This document shows positions 53,570-61,526 of a stretch of DNA of 64,000 bases, piece after piece. This stretch comes from Pseudomonadota bacterium (GTDB lineage: Bacteria; Desulfobacterota; Desulfobulbia; Desulfobulbales; Desulfocapsaceae): contig JAEYNP010000045.1 of assembly GCA_023412495.1 (NCBI GenBank), forward strand, positions 10,392 to 74,391, given 5' to 3'. The number at the start of each line of letters is the position of its first letter. The first letter of the stretch is position 1. The notes beneath the pieces were generated by a model, which had not been told where the DNA came from, did not search any database, and was given only the letters and a program-made list of their open reading frames with translations. The position numbers and the translations under genes were made by a program.

Positions 53570-54768
53570 TCACGGCCGAATCGCTGTACCGTTCGCCCAA
53601 CGCGCTGGCATCCCATTACCGCAGATTTCGCGTCGGCGAGCGTCTTCTGCTTACCGGTCACTCGCACCAGGCCTGGCCCGATTGCGGCCTGGACGGGCAG
53701 CGGCAGGCCTGGCTCGATGCCGCCGAGTTACTGGACCACAAATGGGAGCGCGCCTTTGCCAAGGCCGAGCGGGTTCGGCGCGGCTTCGCGCAGCTGCTCG
53801 ATGACCCTGACGGCCATATCGCCCTTGGCTCGAACACCCATGAAATGGTGGTACGCTTTCTCTCGGCCCTGCCCCTGGAAAAGCGCCCTCGCATCGTCAC
53901 CACCGACGGCGAGTTCCACAGCCTGAGACGGCAACTGGATCGCCTGGCCGAAGCCGGCCTGGAACTGGTGAAAGTGCCGAACTCGCCGGCCTCCCTGGTG
54001 GCGGAGCGGCTGATCGCCGCGGTCGACGACCGCACTGCTGCCGTGATCGTGTCGGCGGTCTTTTTTCAGACAGGCCACATCGTTGCCGATCTGGGCAGCG
54101 TTGCGTCGGCATGCCGGCGGGTGGGCGCGCATCTGCTTGTCGATGCCTACCACGCCCTGGGCGTCCTGCCCTTTTCCCTCAGAGAGGAGCGGCTCGGCGA
54201 TGCCTTCGTGACGGGAGGAGGATACAAGTACTGTCAGCTTGGTGAGGGCAATGCCTTTCTTCGCTTCCCGCCGGATTGCCGGATGCGGCCGCTGGTGACT
54301 GGGTGGTTCAGCGAGTTCGAGGCCCTCGGCGGCGCAGGCAGTGGCGGCGTGGTCTACGGCACGGGCCCCGCTCGTTTCGCCGGATCCACCTACGACCCGA
54401 CAAGTCACTATCGGGCGGCCGAAGTCTTCGATTTTTTCAAGCGTCAGGGCCTCTCTCCTAACTTCCTGCGGCAGGTCAGCCAGCACCAGATCGAACTGCT
54501 TGCTTCATGCTTCGATCAACTCGATGCCAGCCCCGAGATCATCGCCCGCGACCGGTCGACCCCGCTCAGCGCCATCGGCGGATTTCTTGTCCTCCGCTCG
54601 CCCGTGACCGCTGAAATCTGCCGTCTGCTCGATGCACGGGGCGTCCTTGCCGACTACCGCGACGACGCGCTTCGCCTGGGACCCGCCCCCTATTTGTCGG
54701 ACGACCAGTTAAAGACGTCCATGCGGATCCTCGGCGAGGTCCTCGATGACGTCAAATTGCCGAGGTAA
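53566..54768 (+). CDS. kynU: Kynureninase-like PLP enzyme
   Basis: A 400-residue fold-type I PLP enzyme (class V aminotransferase group) beside kynA. Visible parts are TGHSHQAWPD near the start, SNTHEMVVRFLSALP, VIVSAVFFQTGHIVAD, HLLVDAYHALGVLPF with the PLP-binding Asp, and GGGYKYCQLGEGN with the Schiff-base Lys. Kynureninase cleaves kynurenine to anthranilate and alanine; position and coupling to kynA make this assignment likely. No kynurenine formamidase gene is nearby. It is convergent with the spermidine synthase-like gene. Confidence 0.82.
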   Translation: MITAESLYRSPNALASHYRRFRVGERLLLTGHSHQAWPDCGLDGQRQAWLDAAELLDHKWERAFAKAERVRRGFAQLLDDPDGHIALGSNTHEMVVRFLSALPLEKRPRIVTTDGEFHSLRRQLDRLAEAGLELVKVPNSPASLVAERLIAAVDDRTAAVIVSAVFFQTGHIVADLGSVASACRRVGAHLLVDAYHALGVLPFSLREERLGDAFVTGGGYKYCQLGEGNAFLRFPPDCRMRPLVTGWFSEFEALGGAGSGGVVYGTGPARFAGSTYDPTSHYRAAEVFDFFKRQGLSPNFLRQVSQHQIELLASCFDQLDASPEIIARDRSTPLSAIGGFLVLRSPVTAEICRLLDARGVLADYRDDALRLGPAPYLSDDQLKTSMRILGEVLDDVKLPR

Positions 54769-54824
54769 GTGACCGCGGAGGCCGAGTAGGGTTATCTGCT
54801 CAAAAAGAGGAAAAGATTCGTATG

Positions 54825-56393
54825 CTATTGCAGGTTCTGGGCAAAGGAATTGTAGTGTTCCACCGGGGCGAGGTCGTCAGTGAGAACAGGCCGCTGCGCC
54901 TGCCCGACAGACTCGACGCGGCGGGCGAGCATGGCGGCGATTTCTGGATCGGGGCTCTGCATGGAGATCGGCTCATCCGACCGGCAGGCGACGAGCATCA
55001 CATTCTGCAGTTCTGTATCCCCTCTTCCTGCGATGACTCTGAAGACATGAACCTGGGGGAACACCGCCCGATAGGTTGCCAGCTCGGCCTGGAAAAAACC
55101 GCTTGCCGGACCCTGCAAGGCGCCGCCGATGTTGAAGACAACCACTCCGTCGTCCTTCAATACCCGATGGATCTGCCGAACCGCCTCGATGGTCGTCAGT
55201 TGGAATGGGACTGAGAAAAGCGCGCCGAAGGCATCCATCATCACTGCATCGTAACTGCCGGTATCGGCGCGATTGAGAAAGACCCGGCCGTCCTGATGGT
55301 GGATACGCAGCCGGGGGTCGTCCTGAAGCCGGAAAAAACGCCGGGCAAGCGCAGTCATCCCCGGATCGATCTCGACGACATCTATCAGCGCCGCCGGGTA
55401 TTTCCGCAGGTAATCCTTGGGAAAGGAATAGCCGGCGCCGCCGATCATCAGGGTCTTGGAAAAATCGGGCCGGAAATGACGAAGCAGATGGTAATAACGG
55501 GTATAGGGGGAGACCAGCTCATCGGAGTCGAGGTACATTCGCGACTGGATATAGTGCGGATCGATACTCAGGTAGCGGACTGGTCTGCCTGAGCCGGGGT
55601 CCTGGCTAGTGAAGATACGCACAGCGCTGTATTCGGTGTCGGTCTGATAGAGGTCCCGGGTCTTGGTAAGGTATATCGCCCGTATTTCCTGGGCGCCGAT
55701 TCCTCCCAGAAAAAGAAGCAGCACCACCGCACGGCTCTTGCCGAGTGAAAAAGGCGTCAGTATGGCGCCAAGAACCAGAAGGCAGCCCGCGATCAGGTAG
55801 AGGGTCCTGCCGGCGCCGACGAAGGGAAGGAGGTAAAAGCCGGCGAGGAAGGTGCCGACGATACTGCCCAGGGTCGAGATGGCATAGAGCCTGCCGACGA
55901 TACGGCCGGAATCGTCGAGCGACGACATCTTCAACCGGACGGCATATGGGGTGACGAAGCCCAGCAGCACAGCCGCCGGGGCGAACAGCAGGACGGCGGC
56001 GAGCATCGACTGCAGTTGAAGGATGAGCGATGTCGCAGCGATGAGCGAGAGGAGGTAATCGCCGGCAAAAATCGTCAAGGCCACAGCGCCGCCTGAGAGA
56101 AACAGTACTCCGGCCAGGACCTTCATCTCCGCCTTTCGGTCGGCCGCCCGCCCGCCGAGCCAGTAGCCGAGACTGAGGGCGGCAAGAATGACGCCTATCA
56201 GGCTGGTCCAGATATATGTCGATGTGCCGATATGCGGGGCCAGCAGGCGCGCCCCGGTGATCTCGTAGATCATCACCACTGCCCCGCAGACGAAGAGGGT
56301 GGTTTCCAGAATAGCGCCTGGCGGATTTGCCGCTCGGACGGCTGTTGCCGCAGGGATGGTTCTCTCAGGGGTGATTCTCTTCTTGTTTGCCAA
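54825..56393 (-). CDS. Membrane-bound spermidine synthase-like protein
   Basis: A 522-residue fusion: about seven transmembrane helices (residues 30-245, for example LFVCGAVVMIYEITGARLLA and SLGYWLGGRAADRKAEMKVL) joined to a methyltransferase-fold spermidine synthase-like domain from about 265 (LMIGGAGYSFPKDYLRKY, DVVEIDPGMTALARRFFRL, YDAVMMDAFGALFSVP). The usual polyamine-binding acidic pair is only partly preserved, so the substrate may differ. The start is TTG at 56393 with GAAGGAG before it. Single-gene unit. Confidence 0.88.
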   Translation of the reverse strand: MANKKRITPERTIPAATAVRAANPPGAILETTLFVCGAVVMIYEITGARLLAPHIGTSTYIWTSLIGVILAALSLGYWLGGRAADRKAEMKVLAGVLFLSGGAVALTIFAGDYLLSLIAATSLILQLQSMLAAVLLFAPAAVLLGFVTPYAVRLKMSSLDDSGRIVGRLYAISTLGSIVGTFLAGFYLLPFVGAGRTLYLIAGCLLVLGAILTPFSLGKSRAVVLLLFLGGIGAQEIRAIYLTKTRDLYQTDTEYSAVRIFTSQDPGSGRPVRYLSIDPHYIQSRMYLDSDELVSPYTRYYHLLRHFRPDFSKTLMIGGAGYSFPKDYLRKYPAALIDVVEIDPGMTALARRFFRLQDDPRLRIHHQDGRVFLNRADTGSYDAVMMDAFGALFSVPFQLTTIEAVRQIHRVLKDDGVVVFNIGGALQGPASGFFQAELATYRAVFPQVHVFRVIAGRGDTELQNVMLVACRSDEPISMQSPDPEIAAMLARRVESVGQAQRPVLTDDLAPVEHYNSFAQNLQ

Positions 56394-57089
56394 TGGTTCT
56401 CCTTCAATTGGAACGAGTTGGGCAAAAGGATACTCAAGATTATCTTTCGAGCTTTCGGTAAAGGGTAATAAACCCGATCGATTATGTCAAAGGAAGGGGA
56501 AGTTGACTTGAGGTGTGCCGCGGAAAGGGTAAGGGGCAAGCCCGAACGGTTACACGCCCAGGGCATCGACGCTATTCCTTGTGAAGGTTATAGCTCTCCG
56601 ACCAAAGACCATGATTTTTTTTTGCCGGCTACGGCTTTGCTCTATAGAGAAACTTTCCCAAAAGATATCTGGAAAACCTGTCGATATTCTAGTTTTCCTG
56701 CTCCGCCCAGTTAATTAATACTTAGTGCCGCAGTCGCATAACCGTCGATTTCCCCCAAACACCTGCATCCAGTTGGCTTGTTGCAGCCTATATTTCTGTT
56801 GAATGCCGCTAAAACAAGTAAAATCTCCACTTATGACGTACGGACTAAGTGGAAAATAACACTTTGAAGCCGCATCAAAATCTAACTGGTTCGCTTGTCA
56901 AATGATAAGATCTCGTCTAAGATGCAATGAAAATCTTACACTTCCATTACATAGGAAGGTAAAGAAGAAATTAGCTGGAAAAGATTTAGGACAAGACCTC
57001 ATTCGGTCTTTTCTAAAAGTGGTTATAAATGCCACAATGTGGTAGATTCTCACCCCAAAAAACGGCTGCGGGCTAATTAAACGTTTTGC
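56394..57089. other. 700-bp AT-rich gap
   Basis: No recognised gene. Composition becomes clearly AT-rich after about 56700 and stays so through the metallopeptidase gene. A CCACAATGTGG palindrome lies at about 57031-57041. A short segment before the next ATG (GGCTAATTAAACGTT) recalls the end of an integron attC site but fails its core consensus. Confidence 0.45.
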
Positions 57090-57617
57090 ATGAAAAAGGC
57101 ACTTATGAAAAAGACCTTATTTACAATAATCACATCACTATTAATGATTCTTTTTTTACTAGGAGGTGGGTGCAGCATTGTTAAAAGTCGTGTGGCGCGT
57201 TTGACAACGGTTTTTAATACATTTCCCTCTGATAATAGAATATGTTACGAAGATGGTGCTGAGAAAATTGCTGAGAAAGCAGCTTTACACCTCAATAATG
57301 CTATAAGTGATGTCGAGTCAAAGCAATTTGGAAAGTTTGCTGAACCTGTAAATATTTATGCTTTTGCAACGCCCGAAAGCTTTTCCAACTTTTCAGGTAT
57401 ATCAGATAAAGCAAGAGGTGCTTCAATTGGCAATGAAGTTTATCTATCCGGTTTACTGGAAAATATGCCGGAAGAAATATACGGTATGCTCGGACATGAG
57501 TTGTCCCACGTCCAACTTTCTCAAAATCTCGGCGTTATTACTTTTAATCGTACTCTACCAAGATGGTTCCGGAAGGTTTGGCAATCTATGTTTCTTCTGG
57601 TGGTGGCGCGCCAAGGA
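57090..57617 (+). pseudogene. Broken lipoprotein metallopeptidase (HELSH motif)
   Basis: An N-terminal signal with lipobox (FLLGGGC) is followed by a soluble domain that contains YGMLGHELSHVQLSQ, the H-E-x2-H zinc-protease motif. At about 57577 a base is missing: in the called frame the text becomes KVWQSMFLLVV, whereas the -1 frame gives the expected EGLAIYVSSGGGAP. That frame runs into the left end of the IS200-like element at about 57620, so the gene is both frameshifted and interrupted. No continuation is found beyond the element. The sequence is markedly AT-rich, which suggests foreign origin. Confidence 0.75.
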
Positions 57618-58250
57618 GTAAGTATCCACCGGCAAAGCCGGTGGCTTTAGATTGTGAACCGCTCAAAGCGGTATGTTAAAAAGATTTACTGACCACCTTC
57701 GGTGGTCGCCTATTTAAAGAGCGATAGTTGTTCAATGCGATGATCTTCCTTTTCCTGCTCCCGGATATATGCTCGAACAACCTCCTCGTCGGTGCCTACA
57801 GTTGATACAAAATAGCCTCGTGCCCAAAAGTGCATTCCATTGTAGTTCTTCTTCTGGCCGAGATAGTTCCTCGCAATGTGTATTGCGCTTTTTCCCTTCA
57901 TATACCCGACTACCTGGGAAACTGCATACTTCGGTGGTATTGAGAGCAGCATGTGAACATGATCCGGCTGGAGGTGCCCTTCCAGCACCTTGCTCTCCTT
58001 CTGCCGAGCCAGCTCGTGGAACATCTCACCAAGGTGCTTTCGCAGTGGGTCATAAAGTGATTTCTTGCGACATTTGGGTATCCACACGACGTGGTACTTG
58101 CATTCCCACTTCGTGTGGCTTAAACATTGTGTGTTGTTCATGAAGCCTCCTTCTCGTGACTTTGAGCGGTCCACGGGAACGGAGGCTTCTTCATTTTTCT
58201 GGAACCGTCAAACTTTTTGTAGTCCCCCGGCAAAGCCGGGGGTTTACCTA
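57618..58250 (-). mobile_element. IS200/IS605-family insertion sequence (TnpA only)
   Basis: The element is bounded by subterminal hairpins with the same plan: CCACCGGC-AAA-GCCGGTGG at 57626-57644 and CCCCCGGC-AAA-GCCGGGGG at 58224-58242, as expected for this family, which lacks inverted repeats. Inside are two more hairpins (ACCGC-TCAAA-GCGGT; GACCACC-TTC-GGTGGTC). It encodes one HUH transposase and no TnpB. The exact outer bases cannot be fixed without an empty site. Confidence 0.85.
57710..58141 (-). CDS. tnpA: IS200-type HUH transposase TnpA
   Basis: A 143-residue single-strand transposase (Y1 type). The core reads KYHVVWIPKCRKKSLYDPLR, then GHLQPDHVHMLLSIPPKYAV with the H-x-H metal site, FWARGYFVSTVG, and VRAYIREQEKEDH with the nucleophilic Tyr. 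The ATG at 58141 matches the normal MNNTQ start; an upstream in-frame start at 58174 is less likely. Intact and possibly active. The hairpin GACCACCTTCGGTGGTC follows its stop. Confidence 0.93.
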   Translation of the reverse strand: MNNTQCLSHTKWECKYHVVWIPKCRKKSLYDPLRKHLGEMFHELARQKESKVLEGHLQPDHVHMLLSIPPKYAVSQVVGYMKGKSAIHIARNYLGQKKNYNGMHFWARGYFVSTVGTDEEVVRAYIREQEKEDHRIEQLSLFK

Positions 58251-58255
58251 AAGGA

Positions 58256-58515
58256 AATTACATCAATTCTTCAGGCGAAGAGATGAACCGTCATCTGGTT
58301 TCGCAACTGCGTACGTCGGGAGCGGAACTGGTCTTTTCCGGACTCAAGAAGCAGATTCTCGACGTCGTGCGGGCTACGGGTTGTACAAGCTCATCGGCGA
58401 GCACAACATTTTCCCGACGGAGCGTCTGGCTCTCAGCGCCATTGCCCAGCGGTTGGGCAAAGAGGCTAAGGATGACCCTCTTTTTAGGCGTGGTGCAAGT
58501 GTATCCAACGGATGA
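58256..58515 (+). pseudogene. STAS-domain remnant (SulP-like), 5' truncated and frameshifted
   Basis: Directly after the IS200-like element the plus strand reads NYINSSGEEMNRHLVSQL and then LVFSGLKKQILDVVRATG. After a frameshift near 58378 it continues GLYKLIGEHNIFPTERLALS and stops at 58515. These are consecutive parts of the STAS domain at the end of SulP-type anion transporters or of anti-sigma antagonists. The 5' part is missing at the element boundary. The 3' end overlaps the convergent hydrolase gene. Confidence 0.72.
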
Positions 58516-59575
58516 TTTCCGGCCACAGATGCCGATGCGCCCGCCTCCCGACCAGCACGCCGACGTGCTGCAGGGCCACGCCGAGATCACCTGTATACCA
58601 CAGCACCTTCCTTTCGGTGCTCCCCATGGCATCGTGAAAAGACAGAACCGCCGATGGCGGCACCACATCCGATCCCCCATCGACCACGCTTAAGAGAGGC
58701 GCTTCCACCGCAGCCGGCAGGGCTTTTTGCCCTCCAACCGTCAGCGTCCCTTCGATGAATCGATTTTCGCGATACAGCAGTTCCATGACATCTATGAAAA
58801 GCTGCCGGGGCAAAGGCAATTCATCAAGCGTCCATCGCACGACCAGCAGGTGCGTGTGCAGTGCCCGGACATCCAGCATGCTGCCGAACCAGTCACTCCA
58901 TCGCGCCATCTGAAAACTGATCGGGGAGGCGACTACACTCACCGCGCTCAAAAAGGAACCCGGCACGTCACCGCGCAGTGCCGTCAATAGACGAGCCGGC
59001 GGGGCCGCCGCCGTCAGCGAGCCGAAGGCTCCACAACCTGGTCCGAACCGGAGCGGTGCGGTCAGGAGGACCAGCCCTCCTACCCTTTCCGGATGCAGAG
59101 CGGCATAGATGGCGGCAAAGGTTCCGCCGAGCGAATGGCCGGCCAGGAACACCAGCTGCGGGCCAAGCTCGGCCACGATGGCATCCAGACAGGCAGAGAT
59201 GTAGCGATCGGCATAGGCGGCAAGTCCGTGCTCACTGCTTTCCGGCGGTTCCCACTGAATCAGATATACAGGCACGCCGTGGCGCAGACACTGCCGCACC
59301 ACACTCACCCGGGGGATAAGATCCCAGATATATGCACGCTTGATCGGTGCCGGGACGATGAGCAAAGGCGGTCCCTGACGGTCGTAGTTTCCATAGGCCT
59401 TCAAGGTGAAGGCCGGTGCGGATAAGATGATGCGCTCAGGCGTCTGCAATAGTCTCAAGCCCATCAGCTCAAGCCATCGGCCCTGCGAACGACGTACTTG
59501 ATCGATTTGGTGAAAAAGGTGCATTGTTGGCGATAGCTCCGCATCGCAGGATAAGAACTCGTTTGAGAGATGCAT
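58484..59575 (-). CDS. Alpha/beta hydrolase resembling PHA synthase (Ser nucleophile)
   Basis: A 363-residue protein with the general plan of polyhydroxyalkanoate synthase relatives: GPPLLIVPAPIKRAYIWDL near residue 70, VYLIQWEPPESSEHGL, LAGHSLGGTFAAIYAALHPE and VVDGGSDVVPPS before a late His. In true PhaC the nucleophile loop is G-x-C-x-G; here it is G-H-S-L-G, so it is more probably a hydrolase or transacylase than a polymerase. Start uncertain: 59575, or 59524 with GGAG at 12 bases. It lies 163 bp after the radical SAM gene in the same direction. Confidence 0.78.
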   Translation of the reverse strand: MHLSNEFLSCDAELSPTMHLFHQIDQVRRSQGRWLELMGLRLLQTPERIILSAPAFTLKAYGNYDRQGPPLLIVPAPIKRAYIWDLIPRVSVVRQCLRHGVPVYLIQWEPPESSEHGLAAYADRYISACLDAIVAELGPQLVFLAGHSLGGTFAAIYAALHPERVGGLVLLTAPLRFGPGCGAFGSLTAAAPPARLLTALRGDVPGSFLSAVSVVASPISFQMARWSDWFGSMLDVRALHTHLLVVRWTLDELPLPRQLFIDVMELLYRENRFIEGTLTVGGQKALPAAVEAPLLSVVDGGSDVVPPSAVLSFHDAMGSTERKVLWYTGDLGVALQHVGVLVGRRAHRHLWPEIIRWIHLHHA

Positions 59576-59738
59576 CCTTGAGAAAAATAGTCGAAATCGG
59601 AATCGCTACTTCATCAAGATGAGGCCGAGCATGAAAAGAACAAGAGCTATCGCCTCTCCGAGGACGCAGCACTGCTCAAATAGCCGAGGTCCCTACTGCT
59701 CGCAATTTCGGGTACGGCCGGGTGTAGCCGGAGATCTC

Positions 59739-60821
59739 TCATCTCTCGCGGAAAAGATCCGCTTTCCACCCATAACTGGCAGTACTCATGAGCTCGCCGA
59801 AGAGATCCACAAACTCGGCACCATCGGCAGCCAACCGAATAAGAGTGTCATGAAGGAGTCTTGCGATTTGACTGGAAGAAGCAGCAAGCCATCTGCCGGC
59901 GGAGTCTTCCAGAGTCCCCTGGCCGAGATGTCCTACCAACCATCGCCGTGGAAAGCCGTAGGTGAAGGGAACAATGCAGCCGTCCGGCTCCACTACAAGT
60001 GCAGGAACCAATTCCGAAAAAGCTGTGGATGGCAATGAATCGCCAATATTCATGCGCTGCAGCCAGTTGCTTTCCTCAATGACCGAACGCTGAATCACAT
60101 CAAAGATAGCGGCGGGACCATCTGATTTGTCCTGAGCCATAACAATCGCCATGAAAATGGAAGCGATCTTGAATTCGAGGCTATCCGGAACAGCATCGGC
60201 AAGATTTTTCGTAGCGGCCCCCGACATGCTTAACGGATGGACATGGATCCCTGCCGCTCCCGCTTCACGCGCGAATGAATAAAGCCAGCTCATCCTGTGG
60301 GCGTTGTGCTTGGTAAGGGTAAAAGCCAGCGTAAAGGGGATGCCGGCATCGCGAAGCGCCGAGAGGCCCGTCTGCATCAATGGAAAAGCAGTGTGAGAAC
60401 CTCGTATTATCCCATGGTCTTCCGGAGGTCCATCAACACTAACGGCAACTACACCGACCAGATCCCGCAGCTTTTCTGCCCTCTCCCTCGTCAACATAGT
60501 GCCGTTAGTCGACAAGGATGTCGAAAAACCTGAACTTTTAGCAAAATCAAGAAACTCTTCCAAATTTTGCCACAGGAGAGGCTCGCCTCCGGAAATGCCT
60601 ACGTAACTGTATCCCAACTGGCGAGCCTCGATCAAAAAATCCTTGAGGCTGGAGAGCTGGAGTTCTTCGTGCCGCTGAGGTCCGCTTTCGGAATAGCAGT
60701 GCAAGCAGCGCAGGTTACATCGCAGGGTAGGTTGAATCTGCACCAACCGAATGCTTGCCGGTGAAAAAAGAAACGGATATGAAAATTCGTAGCGCTCCCT
60801 CGAGCCGTATATCTCGCTCAT
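59739..60821 (-). CDS. Radical SAM enzyme of the peptide-modifying (SPASM-like) type
   Basis: A 360-residue radical SAM protein. The cluster motif is PTLRCNLRCLHCYSESG (C-x3-C-x2-C), followed by GISGGEPLLWQNLEEFL, STNGTMLTRERAEKLRD, SVDGPPEDH and FTLTKHNAHRM, close to PqqE/MftC-like enzymes. The C-terminal region has VVEPDGCIVPFTYGFPRRWL and GHLGQGTLEDSAGRWL, recalling a SPASM domain, but the extra cluster cysteines are missing. SD AGAGGGG lies 11 bp after the stop of the 104-residue gene, so the two are one operon. The substrate is unknown; a ribosomal peptide is possible. Confidence 0.85.
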   Translation of the reverse strand: MSEIYGSRERYEFSYPFLFSPASIRLVQIQPTLRCNLRCLHCYSESGPQRHEELQLSSLKDFLIEARQLGYSYVGISGGEPLLWQNLEEFLDFAKSSGFSTSLSTNGTMLTRERAEKLRDLVGVVAVSVDGPPEDHGIIRGSHTAFPLMQTGLSALRDAGIPFTLAFTLTKHNAHRMSWLYSFAREAGAAGIHVHPLSMSGAATKNLADAVPDSLEFKIASIFMAIVMAQDKSDGPAAIFDVIQRSVIEESNWLQRMNIGDSLPSTAFSELVPALVVEPDGCIVPFTYGFPRRWLVGHLGQGTLEDSAGRWLAASSSQIARLLHDTLIRLAADGAEFVDLFGELMSTASYGWKADLFRER

Positions 60822-60832
60822 CCAACCCCTCT

Positions 60833-61147
60833 TTATCTATGAATGTTTCGGGATACCTTCATGAGGATTTCCTCAGGTACCGGAATGCCGTTGATAAGAA
60901 CTTCAAAGTCGATCCTGTGGGCAACCAGCTGATCGACCATCTTGAGGAAGACATCGGGCTTTGGCACAGGCCACTTGATGCGAAAACGACCGTTGCCGCA
61001 CCGATCGCCATCCGGCGCTACCGAATAAAGGGAGCCGCCGGCTTTTTCCACTATCTCGGTGATCATCACCATTTCTTCAACACCGATCCTGTCGCCAATT
61101 TTGATGATTTCTTGAATCGCTTTGGCCGAACCTCTTTCCTTTTCCAT
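60833..61147 (-). CDS. Unrecognised 104-residue protein paired with the radical SAM enzyme
   Basis: A small alpha/beta protein: helix AKAIQEIIKIGDRIGVEEMV, then ITEIVEKAGGSLYSVAPDGD, RCGNGRFRIKWPVPKPDVFL and HRIDFEVLINGIPVPEEILM. One Cys, no membrane segment or signal. I do not recognise the family, and it does not look like a PqqD-type peptide-recognition domain. A very good ribosome site (AGGAGGGC) precedes the ATG. Its position, 11 bp before the radical SAM gene and behind a Pho-box-like repeat, suggests it is a partner or regulator of that enzyme. Confidence 0.8.
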   Translation of the reverse strand: MEKERGSAKAIQEIIKIGDRIGVEEMVMITEIVEKAGGSLYSVAPDGDRCGNGRFRIKWPVPKPDVFLKMVDQLVAHRIDFEVLINGIPVPEEILMKVSRNIHR

Positions 61148-61526
61148 ATCATCGCCCTCCTGTTATGTGAATGATCCGGTTTAGGAATTGCGGGTGCCTG
61201 CCGTGTTACTGCCGGAGGTGCCGCCCCCGCAGCTTGCTTTCCACTGAAAGACAAAGCTGCGCTACAATCGTTGTGAGTCTTAAATCCGATGACCCGCCCA
61301 TAACTATCTTTTACAGCTGAGTGATTACAGATAGATTACAGATAGGTTACAGGTAAAATTATTTATTAGAGATCAGAGATACCTTACGGGACAAGGAAGG
61401 CCCCCATTCGTTTTTTCCGAAAGCTCGACAACTCTTCTCATGGTGACTATTCGTCACTGGAAGAATGCTCAATTTGTAAGACCACTTCATGGTTAGGTTT
61501 AAATATTTTATAGTAGTAGCGCGACT
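61148..61526. other. 380-bp divergent region between the radical SAM operon and uvrC
   Basis: Contains the triple direct repeat at 61323-61355. On the minus strand it also holds a 120-base leader in which one frame ends with a Cys/Gly/Ser-rich stretch (SCGGGTSGSNTAGTRNS, stop at about 61184). That frame has an in-frame TAG upstream and no start codon. A 43-codon ATG frame (61360-61490, minus) has no ribosome site. Confidence 0.5.
61323..61355 (-). promoter_or_regulatory. Triple 11-bp direct repeat, Pho-box-like
   Basis: On the minus strand CTGTAAC-CTAT-CTGTAAT-CTAT-CTGTAAT: three seven-base units with four-base spacers. This is the layout of PhoB and other OmpR-family sites (Pho half-site consensus CTGTCAT). 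A fourth CTGTAAA lies 15 bp further on, then GATAGTTAT, a possible -10 region, about 160 bp before the 104-residue gene. Confidence 0.55.

Noticed and set aside
57040..57090. Integron attC-like end before the metallopeptidase gene
   Set aside because: GGCTAATTAAACGTTTTGC resembles an attC tail, but the core GTTRRRY consensus is not met and no partner core is visible.
58484..59575. True polyhydroxyalkanoate synthase
   Set aside because: The nucleophile loop has Ser (GHSLG) rather than the Cys of PhaC, and no phaE, phaB or phasin gene is near.
61360..61490. 43-codon minus frame in the uvrC/radical SAM gap
   Set aside because: No ribosome site, and it precedes the presumed promoter of the operon, so it is unlikely to be its peptide precursor.
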